NCBI GenBank assembly: GCA_016169945.1
Contig: JADLSH010000318.1
Location: forward strand, 2,204,501 to 2,268,500
Direction: 5' to 3'
Length of the DNA stretch: 64,000 bases
Source: Trachythela sp. YZ-2020
Lineage: Eukaryota; Cnidaria; Anthozoa; Malacalcyonacea; Clavulariidae
Numbering within the stretch: position 1 is the stretch's first letter; every line of letters begins with the position of its first letter. The notes under the pieces are model-generated. The model searched no databases, was not told the origin of the DNA, and worked only from the letters and a program-made list of their open reading frames with translations. Shown in pieces: positions 1 to 11,783 of this stretch. Both the position numbers and the translations under genes were made by a program.

Positions 1-251
1 CTCCTTATTGGACCTTAAAGAGAACAGTGATAGAGCTGTTCTCTTCCTGTAGTAACACTGGACCAGTAAGATCTAGTCTCTAGGTTTAAGACATGTTATT
101 ATATTTATAGATCTGAAAGACAATCAGGACAACTGTGAGTAATACCCCGTTGTACCCCCTGTTTGATCCCCATCTATTTGCGTAATACCCCGTTGTACCC
201 TCGATACGAAAGTGGTGTGTCAATTATTGTGACATCATTGTTCCATTTTAG

Positions 252-2011
252 TTCTGGCACGGAAGAAATTACAATCGATCCCAACAGTCAGTGGTTCCCA
301 GTGCCTGTGAAACTGGACATCAAAGAAGAGGGTGCGTATTTGAGATTTATCTATATTATTTTACTTTTTGGATATCCTATCAAAGGGAAAAACAATGTCA
401 AAAGTCAAAACAATGAGTAACTGGATGGCATGGAGTGATGGAGAACAGTTGGATTTTCGAAACAATGAAAAGACAATGGAACATTCTGATCACTGGATCG
501 CACTATTGTCATTAAACACAGCCAAATTGATATTAAAATATGACATTTTTCTGTCGCAGGGAACCCTGCTAAACGCCAGAAGACATGTGACAACCCTGGT
601 CCTATAAACAGCCCTCCTATGAACAGAGGGGGAGCCTTCCCTGGTCTCCCCGCCCCGGTTTCTATGGCATCTGGACCTCCAACAGACACGATGAAGACTT
701 CCATCCCATCACCAATGCTTGGCCGCAGTAATAGTTCTGGGAATATTAGTAACCAAGGTATGTAGCTATTGGCGGGTTTCAGTAAGCGTGACAGATGGTA
801 GTCACCGTTAGAAATGTTGAAACTGATAGAGCTATTCAGTATGAATGAAGTTAGTTTAGTTTAGGATTCCTCCTGTAGTAACACTGAATCAATAAGATAT
901 GTCCCTTACTGGAGCTCTAGGGAGAACAGTTTAGATCTGATAGAGCTATCCAGTATAAATACAGTATATTTGGTTTGGTTTGGTTTGGTTTAAGTTTCCT
1001 CCTGTAGTAACACTGGATCAATAAGATATGTCCCTTACTGGACTTCTAGGGAGAACAGTTTAGAACTGATAGAAATATCCAGTATAAATAAAGTTAGTTT
1101 AGTTTAGTTTAATAGGTTTCCTTCTCTTGGTTATAAATTTCAAATACCTCTCTCGTTTACAGGTGACAAGCCAGCTATGAGTCCAGCAGCTCACATTGGT
1201 CAAGTACCTACCCCGATTCCAATGGTATCAAGTCCTCATACACCACAACCTGTGATCTCTACAGCTAACACTACTACAACCAATCCTAACACACCAGTCA
1301 CGGCTGGACCTAATACCCCGACACCCGCCGTGGCGAGCCCTGCAGCATGTCTGGATGGTAGTACTATGTCAAGTGATGGTGTTAAGAAAACGGAGGATAT
1401 TTCTTCAGAAGGGTTTTCAATTATTGATCCTCCCCAGGATGGTACGGGAGACCCTACAGAAGAGGTAAGATGATGGTGGTGGTTATGGTAATGATGGTGG
1501 TGGTGATAATGATAGTGATGGCGGTGGTGATGGTGGTGGTTATGGTAATGATGGTGGTGGTGATAATGATAGTGATGGTGGTGATGATGTTGGTGGTGAT
1601 AATGATGGTGATTATGATGGTGGTGATGGTGATGATGATGGTGATGGTGGTGGTGGTGGTGATGATGGTTGTGATGATGGTGGTGGTGGTGATGATGATG
1701 GTGGTGATGGAGATGGTGGTGATGGTGATGATGATGATGGTGGTGGTGATGATGATGATGATGGTGATGATGATGGTGGTGGTAATGATGATGGTAGTGA
1801 TAATGATGATGATGGGGATAATGATAATGATAGTGATGATGATAATAGTGATGATGATGATAATGATGTTATTTTTACAATGACTAAACACAGATCTTAA
1901 TCGTTGTATCTCCTTTCTCAGGAACTGCCAGGCAATCTCGATCCATCAGACTTCCTCCCGTACTTGGAGACATCAGATCTTAGTGATGACCTTCTCTCAA
2001 TGTTTGAATAA
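252..2011 (+). CDS. ZMIZ1: ZMIZ-type protein, last four coding exons (copy A)
   Basis: ZMIZ (Zimp) proteins are nuclear SP-RING/MIZ co-regulators that act with SUMO and chromatin partners. Four exons join in frame: 252-331, 560-757, 1163-1464 and 1922-2011, each with AG/GT borders. The first encodes GTEEITIDPNSQWFPVPVKL, the segment just after the SP-RING. The second starts with a basic AKRQK stretch that could be a nuclear signal. The third is Pro/Thr/Ser-rich. The last ends in an acidic, leucine-rich tail (LDPSDFLPYLETSDLSDDLL then SMFE, stop at 2009-2011), matching in style the transactivating C terminus of vertebrate ZMIZ1/2. The SP-RING exons of this copy must lie left of the window. A ZMIZ rather than PIAS assignment rests on this tail and on the matching exons in copy B. 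Confidence 0.85.
860..1115 (+). repeat. SINE tail units (about 115 bp each) in ZMIZ intron
   Basis: Two tandem copies of a unit running from TCCTCCTGTAGTAACACTGG to GATAGAGCTATCCAGTATAA and ending in GTTAGTTTAGTTTAG. The same unit recurs at 1-60, 31,085-31,280, 32,960-33,165, 33,775-34,050, 49,440-49,650 and 49,985-50,180. Where a full element is present (30,953 onwards) it follows a tRNA-like head, so I read it as the body or tail of a tRNA-derived SINE that is often left as tandem tails. A TTTGG run (about 970-992) sits in it. Confidence 0.7.
1466..1866 (+). repeat. GAT/GGT trinucleotide microsatellite in ZMIZ intron
   Basis: About 400 bases made almost only of GAT, GGT and GTGAT triplets filling the last ZMIZ intron of copy A. 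Both strands give long low-complexity open frames (poly-Met/Val, poly-Ile/Thr) that are not genes. Similar triplet runs lie in introns at 31,753-31,893, 48,504-48,572, 50,928-51,005, 52,150-52,222 and 52,898-53,066. Confidence 0.9.
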
Positions 2012-2173
2012 ACATTCGCAACAAAACACGGTATCGAATATCGTATTTTATCATTCCTGTGGCCTGAGTTGCTTTCCCTTCAGTAGTTTTAACTTCCATT
2101 GTTCGACATAGGATCTGTGTTTGTATATCTTTAGGTTTTGTATAAAATTTAAACGCTTGTTTTATAAGTGTGT

Positions 2174-2896
2174 TTCACTAAGCACTATCGTGCAGCAGAT
2201 GCTGTTCAACCTGCAGTTATCAGAGTGAGAAAATAATTAACAATTATTGGATGAGGCGGAGCAGGATATCGATAATTATTCAGACCAAGGTCAACGTTAT
2301 CTGCCGAAGCGAAGCTGAGGCGGATAACGTTGACCGAGGTCTGAATAATTATCGATATCCTGCGTAAGCCGAATTCAATAATTGTTTTATTATTCATTTT
2401 GTAACATGCATTGACAAATAGAACAAGCAAATATTGAAAACAAAGATTTTATTACTGTTCATAAATATCAATACCGAAGAAATATGAGACAAAACAAACT
2501 TCAAAACAAACTTGAAGACAAACAAACTTCAAAATTTCCCGCTTATTTGTAATTTTATACGATATACCGCTGGAATATTCCGGGCGCCGTCCAATTATCT
2601 CTGCAGATTACTGTTTCCGCTGAAAAATAGCGCGGGCACCGGCAGATATCGATAATAATTCGCAAGTTTTTAGCCAATGAGAAAACGATAACACAGTATA
2701 ATGAATAATAATGTCAATTATTTGTAGTAGGCTTGTATTTGGTGGCAGGTAATGAAATTGTACTTCATCTATCCTGTATTTATTTGCCACCAAATGCAAG
2801 ACTACTACATATAATGAAAATAATTAACACTATTTTCTCACTCTGACACGTTCTGCAGGTTGACCACCATCTGCTGCACGATAGTGCTTAGTGAAA
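2174..2896. mobile_element. MITE with about 50-bp terminal inverted repeats and an internal hairpin
   Basis: The ends are inverted copies: it opens TTCACTAAGCACTATCGTGC and closes with the complement ending in GCACGATAGTGCTTAGTGAA, continuing inwards through the CAACCTGCAG motif to a TCAGAGTGAGAAAATAAT block. Inside, 2239-2393 folds into a long hairpin centred near 2310 (arms through GATATCGATAATTATTCAGA), and 2723-2806 holds a second inverted pair. No transposase frame is present. No clean target duplication was seen. Related ends lie at 3372-3566 and at 49,250. Confidence 0.75.
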
Positions 2897-3371
2897 GCTA
2901 TCTATTGAAAGTAATTGAAAGAGATATCTATTAAACTGAGGTCGAACCGCGGTCTGTACGCGATTTGACCTCGTACAATCCGTGATATATCTGCTTACGT
3001 TCTGAGGTTGAACTGTGTACATTCTACGGTTTTTGAACGGACAGCATCTTCAGGCCGCATTTAGATCTAATGTAAATATTTTCCTTGTTAAAGCAAGGGT
3101 CGTCGTTCTACGTGCCGTCAGGCAGAACATATCGTAGTATAAATGTAGTTTTATTATAGACAAAAGTTTAAGTTATTTTTAGGAGGGGTATAGACAGGTA
3201 TTTATCCTATTTTAATATATAGTATATATATAAATATTTTAGCTCCCCGTCTTACGCTAGGCATTTAAAAATATATTGGGTCAGGAGATGTAAGATTAAG
3301 GTATGAAATTTATCCTGGGTTTTTGGTTTGCTTGAAATGCGTGCATGTAAAACACGTTTATAATGAGTTTT

Positions 3372-3566
3372 AGTAAGCGGTACAGGGCAGCAGACGGTAG
3401 TCAACTTCAGAAATTTTGACACTTTTAGGAGCTAAATATCTGTCATTTATGGCCACCAAATACAAGACTAGTAGACTACCATATAATACAAAGAATTAAC
3501 ATTATTTTCTCACTCTGATAACTGCAGGTTGACCACCATCTGCTGCACGATAGTGCTTAGTGAAAC
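3372..3566. mobile_element. Short relative of the 2174-2896 MITE
   Basis: The left end (AGTAAGCGGTACAGGGCAGC) and right end (complement of TTTCACTAAGCACTATCGTG) are imperfect inverted repeats of the same family. The right end marks the breakpoint of the inversion seen in copy B. There is no coding capacity. Confidence 0.5.
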
Positions 3567-3665
3567 CCAGCTATTGTTGCTAGTGGAATCGAACCGGGAA
3601 TCGTACTCGAATCATAAATAGTAATAATGCCCTGCATGACTTTATTCCAAATAGGTGGTTAAAGA
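3566..3665 (-). repeat. tRNA-derived SINE fragment
   Basis: Read on the minus strand, this stretch contains CCCGGTTCGATTCCACTAGC, a good match to an RNA polymerase III B box inside a T-arm-like context. No complete cloverleaf can be drawn, so it is a SINE fragment and not a tRNA gene. The copy B equivalent starts at about 34,650. Confidence 0.45.
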
Positions 3666-4660
3666 TCCCAACTTTTAATTCTATTCAGAGTTATCATCGG
3701 GGGGATATTTTTATTTGTATGGTCATTATTATGTAAATACTTCATATAGTTTGTATTATTTAGTACTGCAAATGGTACATGTCATCAACCGCAGCGCATT
3801 TTACTATACAGTTTAGGAAGTACACCGTTGGGCTTGGCTCCTTGTTCAAGTAACTCAACAGTGTATCCATTGAACCTAATTTTATAAACTATTATCCCTA
3901 ACCATTGCAATATATAGGTTTACTGTTTATTTTCTGAAGGTCACACAACTTCAGCAGTATTGATCTGTCTAACTCGCAGAGAACGTTTTCATGTTGCCTT
4001 GCGGTCCCAGAAAATATAATTTTTTTCCACCCTTGATTATAAGGAATAGGGAAAGTATCAAGCATGTTTTGTTCCCAAAACCATTGCCAGTATAGATCAC
4101 GCTATTCTGGATAGTTTGTCTTGTGTTTACATACAGATAATGAGTCTTGAAGGATGCGCCAATCTGTTCTGCAATGTAAGGCCATTGTTGTATCCTCCTC
4201 ATTGACTGTTTGACACATGCGTTGTGGTTGATTTCATGCAGCCTATTTTACAATATTTTACGTTTGATGGGAGCTAGAAATGTGTAGATTTTAAATATGT
4301 ATACTCAAAAGCTTTGCATTTTAAATAGTGTAGAAATATAATGTCTATAGTAGATAAAATATGCTATTATAAACTTGGTAAAATAGATTTTAAATACTCT
4401 ATGCATGTTTGTGTGGTCAATCCAATTTGTTAGACCTCTATTTTGAGATCAGTACAGACAGACTAATGAAGACAAGTAGATAAACATGTGATTGCTACGC
4501 ACATCTTGCGGTCAACAAGATGTGTTCGCAACAGACTTGTAGCAAGCTTGTCAACAAGTTGAAACAATGCTGTCATTTTATCAACTAAGTTATTGAATTA
4601 AAGTTCTTGGAGGCTTTTAAACCCGGAAAATGTAAGGCATGCGGTAAACTCCTCTGCGCT
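3666..4660. other. Non-coding stretch, nothing recognised
   Basis: AT-rich sequence shared with copy B. No convincing exon, RNA gene or element ends were found. The small open frame at 3969-4202 is not conserved as an open frame in copy B, which has a small deletion there. Confidence 0.5.
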
Positions 4661-4980
4661 ACACACGTAAAAATCTTACATCTTGTCAACAAGATGTGTT
4701 TGCAACAAACTTGTAGGAAGCTTGTCAACAAGTAGAAGGTCGTCATTCACAACTTGTCAACAAATTGTTGAAATGCAGGACGATAACAAGTTGTTGGAAC
4801 AACTTGTAACAAGTCTGTTGAGTCAACAACCTTGTAGCAAGTTGTCAACAAGCCGTTGACGACTTGTCAACAAGCTGTGAACAAGCAATGCGAACACATC
4901 CTGGTAACATGTTGTTGAAACAGCATTGCTACAAGTCTGCTGCAAGTTTGTTACAAGTTGTGCGTTTTTACAAGTGGAGC
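4490..4980. repeat. CTTGTCAACAAG interspersed repeat
   Basis: A palindrome-rich repeat built around CTTGTCAACAAG and AACAAGTTGT words, with ends resembling CACGTAAAAATC on the left and GTGCGTTTTTACA on the right. Copies occur at 35,562-35,905 (within copy B) and independently at 53,478-53,810 in a glutamate dehydrogenase intron, so it is dispersed and not only part of the duplication. Confidence 0.7.
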
Positions 4981-5529
4981 TGCGGAGGAGGGGGCAACCG
5001 GGTGTCACATTCAATTCACCATTTTCACGCAAGATGAATTTTGAAAACATTTGAAGAATGAAAATAGTTTCCGCATTCAAATCCTTCAGATAATATTTAA
5101 GTTAAGAGAGTGCGTGTACAAAAGTGTCCACGTCTCAATCTTTTACATAAAGAAGAAAAGTTTTTAAAATTTTAAAGCCGTTTAATAAAAACAAAGGTTA
5201 GTCTTACTTGTTTATAATACACTGCTCTAGAGGCAAATCAGTCTTAAAAAGTGTGCGAGACTTCGACTTTTAAAGTCTGGGAATTTGATAGTCAGCTAGA
5301 CTATTTGGGGGATTTTTCGGTCTTTTTGTAGGAAATACACAATAGTTTTGAGGTTTAAGCATTGTCATATATATATATTTACATGGGTTTTTCGGACTTT
5401 TATGGACGTGTTTTGTCGATGTGTGCGAGACTTTTGGAGGTATTTGTCCCCCGTTAGAAACCTTCAGACCAAGGGAAGTCAAGTCATAGAATGTCGTCTT
5501 CCCGCACACATGTCCAAAACGCTGCCGCA

Positions 5530-7200
5530 AAAATATTATTTCAAAAATGTGGCATAATCTGCCACTTGCCCACTTTCCATCTCGGATGACTTTGTAGACT
5601 TTCTTCGATCGCTGTTTCCTCGAGACAACGTACTGAGAAATGTCAAGCTTGGCAAGCAAAAGGCAATTAACGAATATTGTTCGACAAGTCATTGGCTTTG
5701 ACTATTTGAACGAAGCAGTGACGGCTTTGCGCTCTCATAAGTTTAGCTTCATCATCGACAAGACAACCGATAAGAGCACCGCCAAGCAACTAGCGATTTT
5801 AACCACGCATTTTGACATGGAAAATTTCCAGTCTAAGAAATATTTGCTCGATATGATCGAAGTCAACGATGGGTCAGCCAAAGGCATTTATTCAGCCGTC
5901 AAACAATCATTTAATGAACTGCACGTTCCAATGGAAAATATAATCGGTTACTCTTCCGACACCACCAACATGACGTTCGGAGAGCACAATTCCGTCTCCC
6001 AGCTTTTGAAGGCAGAGTACCCGAATGTTTTCACTGTTAAGTGCTCGTGTCATCTGATTCACTTGGCTTCGTTGTACCGAAAGGTTTTGAAGTTACCGAA
6101 AAGTTTGGAAGATTTGTGCCGTGATATTTTTGCCCACTTCCATCGCTCTTCCAAAAGGCAAGATACTTGCGAAAAGTTTCAGAAGTTCTTTCATGTCAAC
6201 CCCACCAGTTGTTATCACCTGGGCAAACACGATGGCTTTCGTTAGAGGCATGCGTAAATCGCATTTTGGAGCAATACATTGCGTTGCAGCATTATTTCGT
6301 TATGGCAGCAAACGGGTGGTTCTTTATGTAGCCCTACACGAATTATGTCTGTGATTATATATAGGGTTAGGATTGGGGTTAGGGTGGGGGTTGGGGTTAA
6401 ATGATGCATGCATTTCGTGTAGGGCTACATAAAGAGCCTGCCCAGCAAACGAGGATCCGACGCATTCAAATGATCGCATCGTCAAATCCCTTCACAATAA
6501 ATTCAATCTGGCATACCTTGAATTTCTGAGTTACCAACTCCAGCGATTCAACGATTTCAACCGTCTGTTCCAAGGGGAGAGGCCTCTTTTACAAAGCCTC
6601 AAAGATGAAGTAGAGGGCCTCATCAGATCTAGCTATTTCGAGTGATTTCATGAAAATTCCTTACGTAAAGGCCACCACCCCGAAAAAATCGATCCAACGA
6701 AAGTCGATTTCCATTTACCATTGAGCGAAGTATATGTTGGTTTGGCAGCCACAGCAACCCTGCATGAAATTAAAGAAAATACCACGGAAGACGACGTTGA
6801 TGTGCGTAATTTTCTGATCAACTGCAGAAACTTTCTCATTGAAAGTATTCAGCAAGTTCAACAGAGATTTGATCTAGATTCGGAGATACACGATGTTGTT
6901 CAGTGCATCTCGCCTGAGAAAGCTGCAGCACGCGTTCCACCGTCATTAGCAGAAGTCGTCAAAAAAATGCCTTATCTACATAAAGTTTTAGATGCCAAGA
7001 AGCTTGATGCTGAGTGGAGAGAACACGTGTTACATGTTAACCTCACTCTCAAATGGGAAGAATATTGGTTATATGTCAGAGATGCTAAAGTTCCTTCTGG
7101 CGAAGCAAAATACACAAATCTGACCAAATTTATTGAAGGCCTTGCCTCATTTCCTTTCTCCAACGCGGCAGTTCAAAGAACCTTTGATTTAATAAGATTC
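5530..7200 (+). pseudogene. hAT-like transposase (DUF4371-type), broken
   Basis: Pieces of one transposase can be followed on the plus strand in shifting frames: HNLPLAHF near 5,560, SDDFVDFLRSLFPRDNVL near 5,590, then an open frame at 5,640-6,245 with FSFIIDKTTDKSTAKQLAI, a YSSDTTNMTFGEHNSV block and CSCHLIHLASLY, and a later frame at 6,721-7,170 ending in FPFSNAAVQRTF, which resembles the C-terminal dimerisation region of hAT transposases. The catalytic-core order matches the DUF4371/ZBED-like hAT families. At least two frameshifts, stops near 6,245 and 6,645, and a 128-bp insertion at 6,315-6,442 show it is dead. It starts close to where the segmental duplication ends. Confidence 0.75.
6315..6442. 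mobile_element. 128-bp MITE with 9-bp target duplication
   Basis: It is inserted in the dead hAT gene. The terminal inverted repeats share TTCTTTATGTAGCCCTACAC (left) with its complement on the right, and the 9-bp direct repeat CAGCAAACG flanks both sides (6,306-6,314 and 6,443-6,451). The interior carries a telomere-like GGGTTAGG/GGGGTT run. A 9-bp duplication is typical of MULE-type elements, so it may be a MULE MITE (inference). Confidence 0.75.
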
Positions 7201-7489
7201 GGCAACTACCTAAAATTACAACAATGTAGTGCCAGGGACTTCGCCACAGGTTTCCCCAATTATGGCGACCCCATAATTTACATAACAATTTACGTATTAC
7301 TACGAAACGATATAAGAAGAACAACAGAATTACAAAACGACTAACTGACAACTAACAACAGTTTAAAACACCATCAAGGGACCTAGCCCTTTTACATTTA
7401 ACACAGACAGATTTCCAAGTCCGTGGATCATCACAGTTATACATGTTCTATAGCGCGTTCTTATAGTACAGCTTCAGTCCCGATTTAAA

Positions 7490-8320
7490 AGCAAAAAAAA
7501 AATGTTTCTGTGTCGAAGGTTATCACTTAAAATGTTCCAGGTTTTACAAGCTCTAATAAAATAAGAGGACTGGAAGGTTACAGTTTTAGCAAAAGGTATT
7601 AAGAATTTAATTAGATTGACATTCGTTTCACTCCTAGTGATTCCTGATCCTGAAATAACCGGTCGAGCACTGTCGTCAATATATGTATAATTGTTAAAGA
7701 TTTTATAGAGTAGAACTATATCCAGGTATTCGTGCCAGTAAGTTATGGGTAGTAGGTCTAGATTATGAAGTCTCGTTGTATACGGTATGTTGGTGACAAA
7801 CCCAAGATTGAGAATGAATTTGGTCGCTCTTCTCTGCACCTTTTCTATGTTTTCAATTAACTTTATGGATTGTGGACACCATACCTGGGATGCGTACGCA
7901 AGATTGCTTCGTACGAGCTGTAAGTACAAAAATTTTCTCGCCTTGATGTCCGTCATCTCCAAAGTACCGCCTGATTAATCCAAGCAGTTTGTTAGCTTTG
8001 GACCTCACTTTACTCACTTGATCGATCCATGTTAATTTAGGAGTGATAATTATACCTAGATCAACTTCATCATCAGAAAAGGACAACTGGTCACCGCCAA
8101 GACTGTATGGAGAAACCAATGGTGATGTTTTTCTGGTTACAGAGAGTACCTTGCACTTGGATTGATTGAAATGAAGGTGATTTTCATTAGACCAACAATG
8201 AAGACCTTGAATATCCTCTTGCAAGACCAAGGCATCATAAGGATTCTTCTTTAGTAGTCTGTTGAAAAGAATCAAGACATAGGATCGCTCTGTTGCAATG
8301 CAAGTCGGGGATGAAAAACG
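7490..8320 (-). pseudogene. 5'-truncated non-LTR reverse transcriptase fragment
   Basis: The minus strand encodes the last part of a CR1/jockey-like polymerase: YDALVLQEDIQGLHCWS, HFNQSKCKVLSVTRK, a PKLTWIDQVSKVRSKANKLL block and RSNLAYASQVWCPQSIKLIE, followed by the usual C-terminal region. A frameshift near 7,960 separates two open frames. Upstream domains are missing, as expected for a 5'-truncated LINE. Confidence 0.8.
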
Positions 8321-8700
8321 GCAACTATAACGCAACCAGCCTAAATCCAGGGCGCCACCGACGGGGAAGCTAAGGATTTGAGAAAAAAATTCTTAACGAA
8401 CTATTTGGCTAAGAACGTGCAAAGACTAGATTAAACAGAAGTAGTATTAAGAAATATGTTAAAGTTTATTCAATAAGCAATTTCTATTTTAACCTTGTCA
8501 TTTGCATGGCATTTGATACATTTATAGTGCAAGTCGCAACCCGTGACCTTTTAAACAAAAGCTGAACAAGACTAGAGGTGTCCGCTCATTTTAGTGTAAT
8601 ACATATAATTATATTATTACCATATACATTCTACTGACTTCCTGTCTTCTCATTGACTATTGGCTAATATCCTATACAAATGATTGTGGCTGATGAGTGA
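8321..8700. other. Non-coding, nothing recognised
   Basis: No exon, RNA gene or clear repeat boundary found between the LINE fragment and the next inverted repeat. Confidence 0.4.
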
Positions 8701-8707
8701 TGTCATA

Positions 8708-8885
8708 GACCACTTTCATAATTCAGATGAGTTTAAATATTCTTTTATGTGCATCTTAATAAGCCTCATTGACCTCGTTCAGGTTAATCAATTCTATTCA
8801 ATTTCAGTCACAGAAACGAGGCTGATAAGGCTTATTAAGATGCACATAAAAGAATATTTAAACTCATCTGAATTATGAAAGTGGT
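8708..8885. repeat. Foldback repeat, about 59-bp perfect arms
   Basis: The left arm (8,708-8,767) begins GACCACTTTCATAATTCAGA and the right arm (8,827-8,885) is its reverse complement, with about 60 bases between. Short open frames on both strands come from the mirrored arms. No target duplication was seen. Confidence 0.75.
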
Positions 8886-8998
8886 CAAATGGAAGGAAAT
8901 TTAGAGATTTACGGAAGGAAATTTTGTGAAAAATAAGGAAATTTCGAGTGATAGAGAGGGAAATATTTTTTATAGTGGAAGCACTGGTAGTTTCAATC

Positions 8999-9374
8999 CA
9001 GTGAGCTCTATATATATATATCTGGAGTGAGAACTTATGTCCAAAAAGTGAAGCCAAAGATGGCGGAAATTGACGTCCAGTGCCAATCCCTTTCTATTGT
9101 TTTCGACCGCGCGGTTTACACAAGCCGGCAAGGAGTGTGCCGAAATTTCGTGTTTTTACTCCGATTTAAACAATAACATCATGATTTTATGAACTAATAA
9201 CTTGATTAGCGATGCGATCTGTTAGTATAAACTGGAATTAGCTAGAAAAATGGTATGAAAACTGTTTATGACCTTCATGAGTTTGGACGTCAATTGCCGC
9301 CATCTTTGGCTTCACTTGGCCTATTGGCCGAACATTAGAAGTTCTTACTCCAGATATATATATGGAGCTCACTG
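8999..9374. mobile_element. hAT-type MITE with exact 8-bp target duplication
   Basis: It starts CAGTGAGCTC and ends GAGCTCACTG, both followed inwards by a TATATATAT/TCTGGAGT block and then a further inverted pair around GAAGCCAAAGATGGCGG. TTTCAATC is repeated directly at 8,991-8,998 and 9,375-9,382. The CAGTG terminus with an 8-bp duplication is the hAT signature. No transposase is present, so it is non-autonomous. Confidence 0.85.
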
Positions 9375-10857
9375 TTTCAATCATAGAGGCACAGAATAAG
9401 AATTAATTAACAGAATAAGAATTAACCAGAAGGTTCACTTAAGCGAAAATCTGTCCTCGTTGTAACTGCGCATGCGCCGAGCTAAACAAGTGTAATGCAA
9501 CTTTCGCAATAGGAATAGTATGGGTGAATATGGCATTTCGACAACAAAAACAGCTTTATTTGGTATACTGTGAAATTTAACCTCGATTTATTGGAGGCAG
9601 CGTGTAAATTGTAGGTAAGGAAGTCATTTTGCTGTATTTACAGGCCGAATATTTAGGTATTTTAATCGAAATGTAACTTTGCAGTTTGTTTGAGTGTCAT
9701 GTCGAGTGTCATAAACTCGTATTTCAGTGATATTTGTTGTTCAACCGGCTTCAGTCAAGACAAGATTTCTTGTAGTTTTCATGTTTTTCCTACTTGTTAT
9801 TATATAGTTTGTATCTCTCGTGTATTTGACTATCATATTTAGCCTTAACATTGCATTTAACTGGGTTTTTTAGGCATCAGTTTCAGTGGCAAGAAAGACA
9901 CGTACTTAATTTGACATTCATACTGATTTTTAATACTGAAGCATCTGCATTATCAGAGATCCAGCTGTTGATATAAATGGATACTACAACTTTTAATGGC
10001 ACTCAGCTTGTTAGGTCTGCATCCAGGACAAATCACTGCCAAATAATTTTCATATAAACACATATGATATATAAACGGGGGACTGTCTTAATGAGTTAAT
10101 CATATACTATCAGTTGCTATTGAAATTCTATAAAAAATGTTATATTACACAGTTACTTTCAGAGTTATTGTAAAATACTTCACCATAGAAATCAAAACAA
10201 TATAAAAAATCGCAGTTGAAATCGCAGAAAAATCGCATTTACTCTTAATTCTTATTCAAATGATTGATGGGATGTTGTCAATATTTTCTGAACTTTATTA
10301 AGCATCTAGTGTTAGACCAGTAAGCAATTCTTGGGTCTCATATGAATTCACAGCAGCACATGGGGGTTAAAACAAAACACAGTTATCAGAGTGATTTCAT
10401 TGTTTTGATTTCATTGTTTGCTCGGTCTCATACAATGTAAGAACCAATACATTTGAAGTTAACCCCCACGACAGTGATTCGCTGTGTATGTTGCTTAATG
10501 AAACTCACAAATATACATGTAAAACAAATCCATAAAATTATTTACATTCAGTGGATCACAGTAATTGGAGTTAAACTGTTGTGTTGTTCCCACCTTCTTT
10601 ATACATATAATATTTTGTCTCGTTTAATCTTATATTATACATAACAGGCAAAGCTAAATAAAACCATGCTGTACAATAAATTCTAAACTTTGAAAGTGTT
10701 TGATGCTACTTGAGGGTTATATATCTTTCATTATTCTCTTCTAATGAATCCACTGATGTTGTTAGTCAGTCTAGTTCATCCCACCAAATTCAAATGCATC
10801 TAAATAAATGTGGCAGATGCATCAGGCAAAATGCTGTATTTATATATGTTTCATAGC

Positions 10858-11050
10858 CCAGACTGGAAACTTTGTTACATGCGCACAGGAGAACTTTATT
10901 TCACAAAATTTTGCACACCCAACACTTAATATTTTTATCTTTCACAGGCCAAGTGCGCACTTGACACTTGCAGATATAGTATTTTGCGCACCTAAACTTT
11001 TGGGTGCGCACGGAAGATCTTCCGTGCACATTGCAAAGTTTCCAGTCTGG
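10858..11050. mobile_element. 193-bp MITE with 8-bp target duplication
   Basis: Ends CCAGACTGGAAACTTTG and its complement CAAAGTTTCCAGTCTGG. The direct repeat TTCATAGC flanks it at 10,850-10,857 and 11,051-11,058. The interior holds several GTGCGCA/TGCGCAC words in both orientations. It is non-coding. Confidence 0.85.
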
Positions 11051-11783
11051 TTCATAGCTACTGTATCTACAATATATTTATTTTCCAATCAAATCCAAAC
11101 ATGGGACCATTGGGGGCAGGGTGTGGCTACTAGGAATTATGGGAGGAATAAATTATACCAAAAGGCATGTGGCTTCATTCTCTTTCTAACATCAAAAACA
11201 TGGAAACTAACATACTTTGACCAAAATCATGCTACTGTGTTTACACATTTGCCAAATGAATATGTTTGCATGATTGACAATACAATGTCAATGAAGTGAA
11301 AATTATATTTTATTATAAATGATTTTAATGTTGAGGTATGAGGTTACCCACCTATATACTAGGTATGTAAACACTCTAAGCCAGAGTCCAGTGAGAGAGC
11401 AATTTAATCACATGGTCACATCGCTGCTTATATACTACATACTGTACTGTAAATAACTATGACCTATTTGTAAATACTGTATAGTATTACTGTAAATATT
11501 TGGCAAAACATGCTGTCAAGTACGGCATGACTCAGCAAAAAATCGAATTATTGGCGTATTTTACGCTCAGGACTACATTATTTGTATAAAATATGATGAA
11601 CTTACCTTCGGTTTTATCAAGTTTTCTTTCAAAATGAAAATCGAAATTAAAACGTTCACATAAGACCACTTTTTTCGCTTCACGCCCATACTATCTCCAG
11701 TTAAATCGACAGAATACACTTGTTTTGGGATCTGGAAACGAGCGCGGTCAAGCTCCGCGAGGCGAGAACAAGCGTGACTATAC

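Larger units (their letters stand above)
1..5419 (+). repeat. Segmental duplication, copy A
   Basis: This block matches 33,102-36,346 at near identity over long stretches: the opening SINE tail, the exon with GTEEITID, the exon encoding AKRQK, the later region near 3,565-5,419, and the CTTGTCAACAAG repeat. Copy A is the cleaner one, because its ZMIZ exons are complete and in order. The match stops at about 5,419, where copy A runs on towards the hAT-like remnant and copy B turns into unrelated sequence at 36,346. It extends left beyond the window, so its true length is unknown. It could be a real tandem duplication or two haplotypes placed in series by the assembler. Confidence 0.85.

Noticed and set aside
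1454..1891. Long open frames on both strands, poly-Met/Val and poly-Ile/Thr
   Set aside because: They are translations of the GAT/GGT microsatellite in a ZMIZ intron.
252..2011. PIAS family assignment
   Set aside because: The SP-RING alone would allow PIAS, but the [11 protein letters not shown] and [11 protein letters not shown] blocks and the acidic LPYLETSDLSDDLLSMFE end are ZMIZ features.
3969..4202. 77-residue minus-strand frame
   Set aside because: Copy B has a small deletion in the same place and no other sign of coding use was seen.
9468..9613. NRF1-like GCGCATGCGC followed by a GTAAGG donor, a possible promoter and first exon of ZMIZ copy B
   Set aside because: It lies just inside an inverted-repeat-bounded repeat region, there is no coding continuation, and similar GCGCATG words occur in neighbouring MITEs.
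10808..11299. 163-residue plus-strand open frame
   Set aside because: It runs through the 10,858-11,050 MITE and its flanks, has no recognisable domain, and nothing supports translation.
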